A stretch of 6,122 nt of DNA from Pollutimonas sp036675955 (GTDB lineage Bacteria > Pseudomonadota > Gammaproteobacteria > Burkholderiales > Burkholderiaceae_B): contig JAKFDW010000288.1 of NCBI GenBank assembly GCA_036675955.1, positions 1 through 6,122 on the forward strand. The letters run 5' to 3'. Shown piece by piece: positions 1 through 5,518 of this stretch. Below the pieces are notes generated by a model. That model made no database searches. It worked only from the letters and a program-made list of their open reading frames with translations, and was not told the DNA's origin. A program made the position numbers and the translations under genes. Every line of letters begins with the position of its first letter. The first letter of the stretch is position 1.

Positions 1-18
1 TTTAGTTGTTGACCGACG

Positions 19-1893
19 ATGAACCGTTATCCTCTCTGGAAATACCTCACCGTAGCAGTCGCCCTGGTAATCGGCATTCTGTATACGCTACCTAATTTTT
101 TTGGGGAATCCCCCGCAGTGCAGGTGGCCGGCGCCAAGTCAACTGTAAAGATCGACACAAGTGTGCTGGAGCGGGTTGAAAGCCTCCTCAAATCCAACGA
201 CATCACGCCTACCAGCGCCTATTTCGAACAGAACGGCCCGGTGGGCACAGTCAGGGCGCGCTTTGCAACGACAGACGTCCAACTCAGGGCGAAGGATCTG
301 ATCGAGAAGACGCTCAATCCCGACCCGGCCAATCCTGACTACACGGTGGCGCTGAACCTGTTGCCCGCTTCGCCAAATTGGCTCTCGGCATTGGGTGCGC
401 ACCCAATGTATCTGGGCCTGGATCTGCGCGGCGGTGTTCACTTCCTTCTGCAGGTCGATATGCGCGGCGCCCTCACCAGCCGTTACGACTCGATCGCAAA
501 CGATGCGCGCAGCACACTGCGCGAAGCGAAAATCCCGGTCGGCGGTATCGAACGCAGCGACTTGACCATTGTGTCGACCTTCGGAAGCGCCGAAGACCGT
601 AGCGCAGCAGCCAGCGAATTGCGTCGCGCCATGCCGGACATGGTATTCACGAATAGTGGCGAAAGCGGCGACAGGTTCCTTCTTACCGGCAAGCTCACCG
701 ACGCTGCCGTAACGCAGGTGCAAAGCAATGCCCTGAAGCAGAACATCACGACGCTGCATAACCGGATCAACGAGCTTGGCGTAGCCGAACCCATCATCCA
801 GCAACAGGGCGTAGACCGCATCGTCGTGCAACTGCCCGGCGTGCAAGACGTAGCCAAGGCGAAGGAAATCCTGGGCCGTACCGCCACGCTGGAAATCCGC
901 ATGGTCGATGACTCGCCCACCGCCATGGCCGCACTCAATTCCGGAACGGTACCCTTCGGACTGGAACGCTACACCGACCGCGATGGACGTCCTCTGCTAT
1001 TGCGCCGCCAGGTCATACTGACAGGCGAAAACCTGCAGGATGCCCAGCCGGGACGCGACCAGCAAACGCAGCAGCCCTCGGTCAACCTGACGCTTGACGC
1101 CAAAGGCTCGCGGATTTTCCGCGACGTAACGCGCAACAACATCAACAAACGCATGGCCATCGTCCTGTTCGAGCAAGGCAAAGGACAAGTCGTCACCGCG
1201 CCGGTCATACGCAGCGAAATCCCTGGCGGACAGGTGCAGATCACGGGCAGCATGACGGCCCAGGAAGCCGCCGACACATCGTTGCTGCTGCGCGCCGGCG
1301 CGCTGGCGGCGCCCATGGAAATCATCGAGGAACGCACCATAGGCCCGAGCCTGGGCGCAGACAACATCGCCAAGGGGTTCTACTCCACGCTTTATGGCTT
1401 TATTGCAATCGCAATCTTCATCATTGTTTACTATCGCCTGTTCGGCGTGTTTTCCACGCTGGGGCTGGCCTTCAACGTGCTGCTGCTCCTGGCGGTGTTG
1501 TCCATGCTGCAGGCCACGCTGACGCTGCCGGGCATTGCCGCTATTGCGCTCACGCTGGGCATGGCCATTGACTCCAACGTACTGATCAATGAACGAATAC
1601 GCGAGGAACTGCGGGCGGGCCTGCCGCCGCAACAGGCCATACACCTGGGGTTCGAGCGCGCCTGGGGCACGATTCTTGATTCGAACCTCACTACGCTGAT
1701 CGTAGGGCTTTCGCTATTGGCGTTCGGCACGGGACCGGTGCGAGGCTTTGCCGTCGTGCACTGCATAGGCATACTAACCTCGATGTTCTCTTCCATCGTC
1801 GGCGTACGCGCCCTGGTCAATCTCTGGTATGGAAGCAAGCGCAAGCTGCAAACCGTTTCCATCGGCCAGATCTGGAAGCCCAAGCAGGATTAA
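19..1893 (+). CDS. secD: SecD, protein translocase subunit
   Basis: SecD is an inner-membrane subunit of the Sec holotranslocon. With SecF and YajC it uses the proton motive force to pull exported proteins out on the periplasmic side. The protein is 624 residues, close to the usual proteobacterial length (E. coli about 615). Visible parts are an N-terminal membrane segment (about residues 8-27), a large periplasmic region opening with the family motif GLDLRGG (133-139), and a C-terminal block of membrane segments from about 454 to 610. That block contains the conserved LGMAIDSNVLINERIREELR stretch around residue 515-535, with D518 in the membrane motif. The ATG at 19 gives the expected SecD N-terminus (MNRYPLWKYL). 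Only 18 bases precede it and they show no clear Shine-Dalgarno, so translation may be coupled to an upstream gene, probably yajC, outside the window. The gene is intact, ends in TAA, and is followed 55 bases later by secF. Confidence 0.98.
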   Translation: MNRYPLWKYLTVAVALVIGILYTLPNFFGESPAVQVAGAKSTVKIDTSVLERVESLLKSNDITPTSAYFEQNGPVGTVRARFATTDVQLRAKDLIEKTLNPDPANPDYTVALNLLPASPNWLSALGAHPMYLGLDLRGGVHFLLQVDMRGALTSRYDSIANDARSTLREAKIPVGGIERSDLTIVSTFGSAEDRSAAASELRRAMPDMVFTNSGESGDRFLLTGKLTDAAVTQVQSNALKQNITTLHNRINELGVAEPIIQQQGVDRIVVQLPGVQDVAKAKEILGRTATLEIRMVDDSPTAMAALNSGTVPFGLERYTDRDGRPLLLRRQVILTGENLQDAQPGRDQQTQQPSVNLTLDAKGSRIFRDVTRNNINKRMAIVLFEQGKGQVVTAPVIRSEIPGGQVQITGSMTAQEAADTSLLLRAGALAAPMEIIEERTIGPSLGADNIAKGFYSTLYGFIAIAIFIIVYYRLFGVFSTLGLAFNVLLLLAVLSMLQATLTLPGIAAIALTLGMAIDSNVLINERIREELRAGLPPQQAIHLGFERAWGTILDSNLTTLIVGLSLLAFGTGPVRGFAVVHCIGILTSMFSSIVGVRALVNLWYGSKRKLQTVSIGQIWKPKQD

Positions 1894-1901
1894 GCCTTAA
1901 C

Positions 1902-1920
1902 GCGGCGCGCCACGCGCCGC
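1902..1920 (+). other. secD-secF intercistronic hairpin
   Basis: A perfect 8-bp GC-only stem (GCGGCGCG at 1902-1909 pairing with CGCGCCGC at 1913-1920, loop CCA) lies 8 bases after the secD stop. No T-run follows, so it does not look like an intrinsic terminator. It could stabilise the 3' end of a processed secD message or tune expression between secD and secF. That role is inference; only the palindrome is seen. Confidence 0.5.
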
Positions 1921-1948
1921 CCATTTACCCACTCAGGCAAGAAAGAAC

Positions 1949-2884
1949 ATGGAATTTTTCCGCATCCACCGCACCATTCCGTTTATGCGCCACGCGCTGG
2001 TGCTGAACCTGATAAGTCTGCTCACGTTCGTCGCCGCCGTCTTTTTCATTGCCACCCGCGGCTTTCACTTGTCCATCGAGTTCACCGGCGGCACGGTCAT
2101 GGAAGCCCACTACGCGCAGACAGCGCAAGTGGAAGAAATCCGCGGCGCCATCGACGCCCTTGGATATACCGACTACCAAGTACAGAATTTCGGCACGTCG
2201 CAAGATGTCTTGATCCGCTTGCCTTTGCGCAGCGGCGAAACCTCGAGCACGCAAAGCGAGGCGGTGCTGGGCGCGCTGAAGGCGCAGCACCCCGATGTTG
2301 AGTTGCGCCGCGTGGAGTTCGTGGGACCGCAAGTGGGACAGGAGCTGGTGCACAATGGCCTGATGGCGCTGCTTAGCGTCATTATCGGGATCATGCTGTA
2401 CCTGGCGTTCCGTTTTGAATGGAAGTTTGCCGTGGCGGGGGTATTGGCCAACTTGCATGATGTGGTGATTATCCTGGGCTTCTTCGCGTTTTTCCAGTGG
2501 GAGTTTTCGCTTCCGGTGCTGGCGGGCGTTCTTGCGGTGCTGGGTTATTCGGTGAATGAGTCGGTGGTGATCATGGATCGAATCCGCGAAAATTTCCGCA
2601 AGCAGCGCAAGGCGTCGGTGCAGGAAGTGATCAACGCGGCGATCACGCAAACGATTTCCCGCACGGTGATCACGCACGGTTCGACGCAGATGATGGTGCT
2701 GGCAATGTTGTTCTTCGGCGGCCCGTCGCTGCACTATTTCGCCATGGCGCTGACGATCGGTATCTGGTTCGGGATTTATTCGTCGGTGTTCGTTGCCGCG
2801 GCGATTGCGATGTGGCTGGGCGTGACGCGTGAGGACATGATCAAGACGCCGAAGAAGGATGACCCTAGCGCTGAAATGGGTTGA
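1949..2884 (+). CDS. secF: SecF, protein translocase subunit
   Basis: SecF is the partner of SecD in the inner-membrane SecDF(YajC) complex that promotes proton-driven protein export. It is 311 residues, near the family norm (E. coli 323). An N-terminal membrane segment (about 15-36) is followed by a short periplasmic domain beginning with the conserved SIEFTGGTVMEA motif (FTGG at 45-48). Five hydrophobic segments follow from about 130 to 290. The signature LGYSVNESVVIMDRIRENFRK lies near 198-218, and the C-terminus is short and charged. The ATG start gives the typical MEFFRIHRTIPFM opening. A weak purine-rich stretch (AGGCAAGAAAGAA, 1935-1947) is the only candidate ribosome site. The gene follows secD directly and is presumably co-transcribed with it. 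The terminator at 2942-2974 ends the unit. The second half of the gene uses visibly more G- and T-ending codons than the first half. Confidence 0.98.
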   Translation: MEFFRIHRTIPFMRHALVLNLISLLTFVAAVFFIATRGFHLSIEFTGGTVMEAHYAQTAQVEEIRGAIDALGYTDYQVQNFGTSQDVLIRLPLRSGETSSTQSEAVLGALKAQHPDVELRRVEFVGPQVGQELVHNGLMALLSVIIGIMLYLAFRFEWKFAVAGVLANLHDVVIILGFFAFFQWEFSLPVLAGVLAVLGYSVNESVVIMDRIRENFRKQRKASVQEVINAAITQTISRTVITHGSTQMMVLAMLFFGGPSLHYFAMALTIGIWFGIYSSVFVAAAIAMWLGVTREDMIKTPKKDDPSAEMG

Positions 2885-2941
2885 TTTTCTTGTTCCGGCC
2901 GATTGTTGGGTAGTCGGCTGAGGGTTTCTTCAGGTGTTCTG

Positions 2942-2974
2942 CCGGCGAGTCGATTACGATTCGCCGGTTTTTTT
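2942..2974 (+). terminator. Intrinsic terminator after secF
   Basis: An 11-bp stem (2942-2952 with 2957-2967, one G·U pair) is capped by the tetraloop ATTA and followed immediately by seven Ts (2968-2974). This is a textbook Rho-independent terminator 57 bases after the secF stop. It implies that miaB is not read from the secDF promoter. Confidence 0.93.
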
Positions 2975-3047
2975 GGCTCTCCGGTTTTTGGAAATTCTGT
3001 AGGCGTGTTTTCGTTCTTCGGATGTACGTTGCGTATTTTTTTGACGG

Positions 3048-3140
3048 CTGCTGGTGCTTTACGTCTGCCGATAATTTTGTCGACTGCCGATAATTTTGTC
3101 GACTGCCGGTACTTCTGACGGCTGCCAGTGCTGCTGACGT
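3048..3140 (+). repeat. 19-bp tandem repeat array, left of element A
   Basis: Four contiguous 19-base units occur at 3065-3083, 3084-3102, 3103-3121 and 3122-3140. The first two are identical (CTGCCGATAATTTTGTCGA). The third (CTGCCGGTACTTCTGACGG) and fourth (CTGCCAGTGCTGCTGACGT) are diverged but keep CTGCC at the start and a GAC or CGA near the end. A shorter 17-base relative (3048-3064) precedes them. There are no spacers between units. The array stops 8 bases before element A and resembles the array on its other side. Confidence 0.85.
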
Positions 3141-3148
3141 GCGTCAGC

Positions 3149-3294
3149 GCGCGGGGTGAAGCTTTTCGCTCCACGTTGCCGGTTCGGCGCCTGCGCGCCG
3201 AACACCGCTCGCCTCGCTTGTCCGTCCCCTTCGGGACTCCCTTCGCTTCCGGCCCGCTCGGCCCCGTAAGTCGCCGAAAAGCTCCACCCCGCGC
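3149..3294 (+). repeat. Hairpin repeat element A
   Basis: The element is bounded by 20-base inverted arms (3149-3168 and 3275-3294) that match at 19 of 20 positions. Inside are a perfect 8-bp hairpin (TTCGGCGC at 3183-3190, GCGCCGAA at 3195-3202, loop CTGC) and a smaller one (GTCCC at 3224-3228 with GGGAC at 3233-3237). The reverse complement of the interior aligns with element B at about three quarters identity by hand, so A and B are inverted copies of one family. Short ORFs across it, with proline- and arginine-rich translations, are read-throughs of the repeat. It may be a non-autonomous dispersed repeat (REP- or MITE-like). No transposase or target duplication is seen. Confidence 0.82.
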
Positions 3295-3312
3295 CCTGCC
3301 ACACTGCGAATC

Positions 3313-3407
3313 GTATTGCCTGAGGTCGCTGGTATAGCTTGAGGTCGCAGGTATTGCCTGACGCCGTCGGTATTACCTGAAGCTGCTGATGTTGCCTGAG
3401 GTCGTTC
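3313..3407 (+). repeat. 19-bp tandem repeat array, right of element A
   Basis: Five contiguous 19-base units occur at 3313-3331, 3332-3350, 3351-3369, 3370-3388 and 3389-3407. The first is GTATTGCCTGAGGTCGCTG. The others differ at several positions but never in length. The common core is approximately GTATTGCCTGAGGTCG. It begins 18 bases after element A. Rotated and with a one-base shift, its units align with the more diverged units of the array before element A, which suggests a common origin and the same orientation. Confidence 0.87.
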
Positions 3408-3442
3408 CCCTTCACACGCGCGTAGCAATACATATCCCGATG

Positions 3443-3473
3443 CCAGCGTGGCCCGGCTGGCGGGCTACGCTGG
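3443..3473. other. Strong isolated hairpin in the repeat spacer
   Basis: A 13-bp stem (3443-3455 with 3461-3473; one G opposite T, otherwise perfect) encloses the five-base loop GCTGG. The top strand begins CCAGCGTGGCCCG. No T-run follows on either strand, so a standard terminator is unlikely. It sits between the two oppositely oriented repeat elements. Its role is unknown; a REP-like palindrome or part of a structured RNA are possibilities. Confidence 0.6.
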
Positions 3474-3564
3474 GCGAGCGCAACAGCTCTTCCATGCCGA
3501 AGTTAGTCTCTCAGAAGAAGGCCAAGCACTAACCCCGTCCCAAAACCCGTAGCGCAAACCCATT

Positions 3565-3731
3565 GCAGCCGTCGGGGTGGAGGTGGGGTGGCCGGGACGT
3601 TCGGGGCCCTCCAGCGAGCCGGATGCGAAGGGAGCCCGGATGGGCGGACGAGCGAGCGACGCTGGTTCGGCGCGCAGGGCGCCGAATCGGGCCACGCGTC
3701 CCGGTCGCCCCACCGCCACACCGGCGGCGTC
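3565..3731 (-). repeat. Hairpin repeat element B, inverted relative to A
   Basis: Inverted arms of 35 bases (3565-3599 and 3697-3731) match at 28 of 35 positions by hand count; the innermost 18 bases (3582-3599 with 3697-3714) match at 16 of 18. The interior carries the perfect 8-bp hairpin TTCGGCGC (3666-3673) / GCGCCGAA (3679-3686). The block around GCGAAGGGAG (3622-3631) and GGTTCGGCGCGCAGG (3664-3678) corresponds to the reverse complement of element A. The arms are also recognisably related, sharing CGGGGTGGAG (3573-3582) with the A arm. It is therefore a diverged copy in opposite orientation. No gene is carried. Confidence 0.8.
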
Positions 3732-3889
3732 TAAGGAATACAACGACAACACTCAGGAACCACAGGAGCGTCTAAGAAATACAACGACAACACCCAGGAA
3801 CCACAGCAGCGTCTAAGAAATACAGCGACAACACCTAGGAACCACAGGGGCGCCTAGAAAACATAACGACGCCTAAGAACTACGCATGG
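3728..3889 (-). repeat. 41-bp tandem repeat array after element B
   Basis: Three full 41-base units (3728-3768, 3769-3809, 3810-3850) differ at 3-4 positions between neighbours. Two truncated units follow (3851-3869 and from 3870), each starting CGCCTA. Each 41-base unit splits into two related halves (TCTAAGAAATACAACGAC and CCCAGGAACCACAGCAG types), so it looks like a duplicated unit of about 20 bases. Read on the minus strand, GTATTTCTTAGACGCTG resembles the GTATTGCCTGAGGTCGCTG unit beside element A, so the array is probably an inverted relative of those arrays. The first unit overlaps the last bases of element B's arm. Confidence 0.83.
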
Positions 3890-3935
3890 TGCCTGGCAAA
3901 ACACCCGGCATCGCCGCCAAAACCCGTACTAAAGG

Positions 3936-3941
3936 TACAAT
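3936..3941 (+). promoter_or_regulatory. Possible -10 box of miaB promoter
   Basis: TACAAT at 3936-3941 matches the sigma-70 -10 consensus at five of six positions and lies 50 bases before the miaB start, in a locally AT-richer patch after the repeats. No good -35 box is seen 16-18 bases upstream and there is no TG extension, so the call is weak. A promoter is expected somewhere here because the secF terminator isolates miaB. Confidence 0.3.
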
Positions 3942-3991
3942 CTAAGGTTTAAATTTCAGCCCCCGGGATCTACACCCGTCACGGCAATATC

Positions 3992-5518
3992 ATGCAAGAA
4001 ACTACTATCAAGCGCGTTACGTCCGTAACCGCGCAAGCCCCCGCCTCCTCGACGCAGCTTCTCGTTCCCACAGAGCCTACCTTCGTATCCGGCCAGTTCC
4101 TCATTCCCACCGAGCCCGAAGCCTCCGAAAACATCGCCGTGGCGCAAGCGCAAGCCCCGGCGGCGACCCGCAAACTATTCATCCGCACCTTCGGCTGCCA
4201 GATGAACGAATACGACTCCGACAAAATGGCGGACGTGCTTCACGAAGACCAGGGCGTCGAGATCACCCAGAATCCGGAAGAAGCCGACATCATCCTGTTC
4301 AATACCTGTTCGGTGCGAGAGAAGGCCCAGGAAAAGGTTTTCTCCGACCTCGGGCGGGTGCAGCACCTGAAACAGCTCAATCCCAATCTCGTGATCGGCG
4401 TCGGGGGCTGTGTTGCCAGCCAGGAAGGCGAAGCCATCGTCAAGCGCGCGCCCTACGTAGACGTCGTGTTCGGGCCCCAGACACTGCACCGGCTTCCTGA
4501 GCTGATTGCCAGGCGGCGTGAATCGGGCCGCTCCCAGGTGGACATCAGTTTTCCGGAAATCGAAAAATTCGACGCCATGCCGCCCGCGCGCGTGGAGGGT
4601 CCGACCGCGTTCGTGTCCATCATGGAAGGCTGCAGCAAGTACTGCAGCTTCTGTGTCGTGCCCTACACCCGCGGCGCCGAGGTTTCACGTCCGTTCGATG
4701 ATGTGCTGGTGGAAGTGGCCGACCTGGCCGACCAGGGCGTCAAGGAAGTCACCTTGCTGGGCCAGAATGTGAACGCCTACCGCGGCCCCATGGGCGACGG
4801 CGCGAGCATTGCCGATTTCGCCATGCTGCTGGAGTATGTGCACGAGATTCCGGGCATAGAACGCATACGTTATACGACGTCGCACCCCAAGGAAATGACG
4901 ACGCGGCTGATCGAAGCGCATGGCAAGCTGCCCAAGCTGGTGCCATTTCTGCACTTGCCCGTGCAGGCAGGTAGCGACCAGGTCCTGTCGGCTATGAAGC
5001 GCGGCTATACCACCCTGGAATTCAAGTCCATTGTCCGCCGGCTTCGGGTCGCGCGGCCGGGCTTGACGCTCTCTTCCGACTTTATTGTGGGCTTTCCCGG
5101 CGAAACCGAAGCCGATTTCGAAAAAACCATGTCGCTCATCCGCGATGTCGGCTTCGACCAATCTTTTTCCTTCGTTTACTCACGCCGGCCAGGCACTCCC
5201 GCGGCCGACCTGCAGGACGACACGTCCAAAGAAACCAAGCTCGAGCGGCTGTATCGATTGCAGGCCCTGATCAATGAACAGGCTGCGCAGATCAGTGCTT
5301 CCATGGTGGGCTCGGTTCAGCGCATACTGGTCGAGAAGCCGTCCAAACGAGACCCGAACGAACTGTCCGGGCGCACCGAAAATAACCGCATCGTCAATTT
5401 CGTCGGACAGCCACGCCTCATCGGGCACATGGTGGATGTGCGCATCGTTCAAACCATGGCCAACACACTCAAGGGCGAAATCGTCACCATCGCGCCGCAG
5501 GAGCAAGGAAAAGCATGA
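3992..5518 (+). CDS. miaB: MiaB, tRNA-2-methylthio-N6-isopentenyladenosine methylthiotransferase
   Basis: MiaB is a radical-SAM enzyme that adds a methylthio group to i6A37 of tRNAs reading UNN codons, giving ms2i6A. The N-terminal methylthiotransferase domain (about 61-165) holds the auxiliary-cluster cysteines C69 (FGCQMN), C106 (NTCSVRE) and C140 (GGCVAS). The radical-SAM domain carries CxxxCxxC (C214, C218, C221), YTTSHPKEM and SDFIVGFPGETEADF (362-376). A TRAM RNA-binding domain covers about 438-502. The length is 508 residues against about 474 in E. coli. The excess is a low-complexity N-terminal extension of about 59 residues with a duplicated LVPTEP/LIPTEP motif. The ATG at 3992 is the only ATG before the domain but lacks a good Shine-Dalgarno. 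A GTG at 4139 (residue 50) would trim most of the extension but also lacks one, so the start is uncertain. The stop overlaps the next gene by ATGA. Confidence 0.96.
   Translation: MQETTIKRVTSVTAQAPASSTQLLVPTEPTFVSGQFLIPTEPEASENIAVAQAQAPAATRKLFIRTFGCQMNEYDSDKMADVLHEDQGVEITQNPEEADIILFNTCSVREKAQEKVFSDLGRVQHLKQLNPNLVIGVGGCVASQEGEAIVKRAPYVDVVFGPQTLHRLPELIARRRESGRSQVDISFPEIEKFDAMPPARVEGPTAFVSIMEGCSKYCSFCVVPYTRGAEVSRPFDDVLVEVADLADQGVKEVTLLGQNVNAYRGPMGDGASIADFAMLLEYVHEIPGIERIRYTTSHPKEMTTRLIEAHGKLPKLVPFLHLPVQAGSDQVLSAMKRGYTTLEFKSIVRRLRVARPGLTLSSDFIVGFPGETEADFEKTMSLIRDVGFDQSFSFVYSRRPGTPAADLQDDTSKETKLERLYRLQALINEQAAQISASMVGSVQRILVEKPSKRDPNELSGRTENNRIVNFVGQPRLIGHMVDVRIVQTMANTLKGEIVTIAPQEQGKA
5505..5509 (+). 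promoter_or_regulatory. Ribosome binding site for the phoH-family gene
   Basis: AAGGA lies five bases before the ATG at 5515, inside the last codons of miaB; a further AGGAG is at 5499-5503. The site supports the overlapping ATGA start and translational coupling to miaB. Confidence 0.65.

Larger units (their letters stand above)
2885..3991. other. 1.1-kb repeat-rich intergenic region, no gene
   Basis: No protein gene is supported between secF and miaB. In order it holds the secF terminator (2942-2974), a T-rich stretch without obvious signals (2975-3047), a 19-bp tandem array (3048-3140), hairpin element A (3149-3294), a second 19-bp array (3313-3407), a spacer with one hairpin (3408-3564), inverted hairpin element B (3565-3731), a 41-bp tandem array (3728-3889), and a short AT-richer leader to miaB (3890-3991). 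Several ORFs of 65-134 codons cross it on both strands. They overlap one another, read through palindromes and tandem units whose period is not a multiple of three, and lack recognisable domains, so they are not called as genes. Confidence 0.8.

Noticed and set aside
139..846. 235-codon ORF on the minus strand inside secD
   Set aside because: It lies wholly opposite secD, which has full-length family motifs. Its translation is histidine/arginine-rich with no domain, as expected from an antisense frame in GC-rich DNA.
1925..2734. 269-codon ORF on the minus strand opposite secF
   Set aside because: Antisense shadow of secF. The translation is dominated by His, Arg and Gln from reversed hydrophobic codons and has no recognisable motif.
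3065..3407. CRISPR array
   Set aside because: Units of 19 bases are directly contiguous with no unique spacers, are strongly diverged, and no cas gene is present.
2776..3433. Small ORFs of 69-134 codons on both strands around element A
   Set aside because: They span the secF terminator, 19-bp arrays with a period not divisible by three, and hairpins. They overlap each other with no ribosome site or family motif.
3149..3731. Complete insertion sequence with A and B as its ends
   Set aside because: The 270 bases between A and B cannot encode a transposase and hold only an array and a hairpin. No target duplication was found.
3465..3752. 95-codon minus-strand ORF (and overlapping 70-79-codon plus-strand ORFs) across element B
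   Set aside because: They read through the palindromic element in several frames at once. Compositions are Ala/Arg/Pro-rich with no domain, and similar translations arise from element A, so the repeat explains them.
3048..3889. Replication origin with iterons
   Set aside because: Tandem units recall plasmid iterons, but there is no rep gene, no clear DnaA box cluster and no AT-rich unwinding region, and the flanks are core chromosomal genes.
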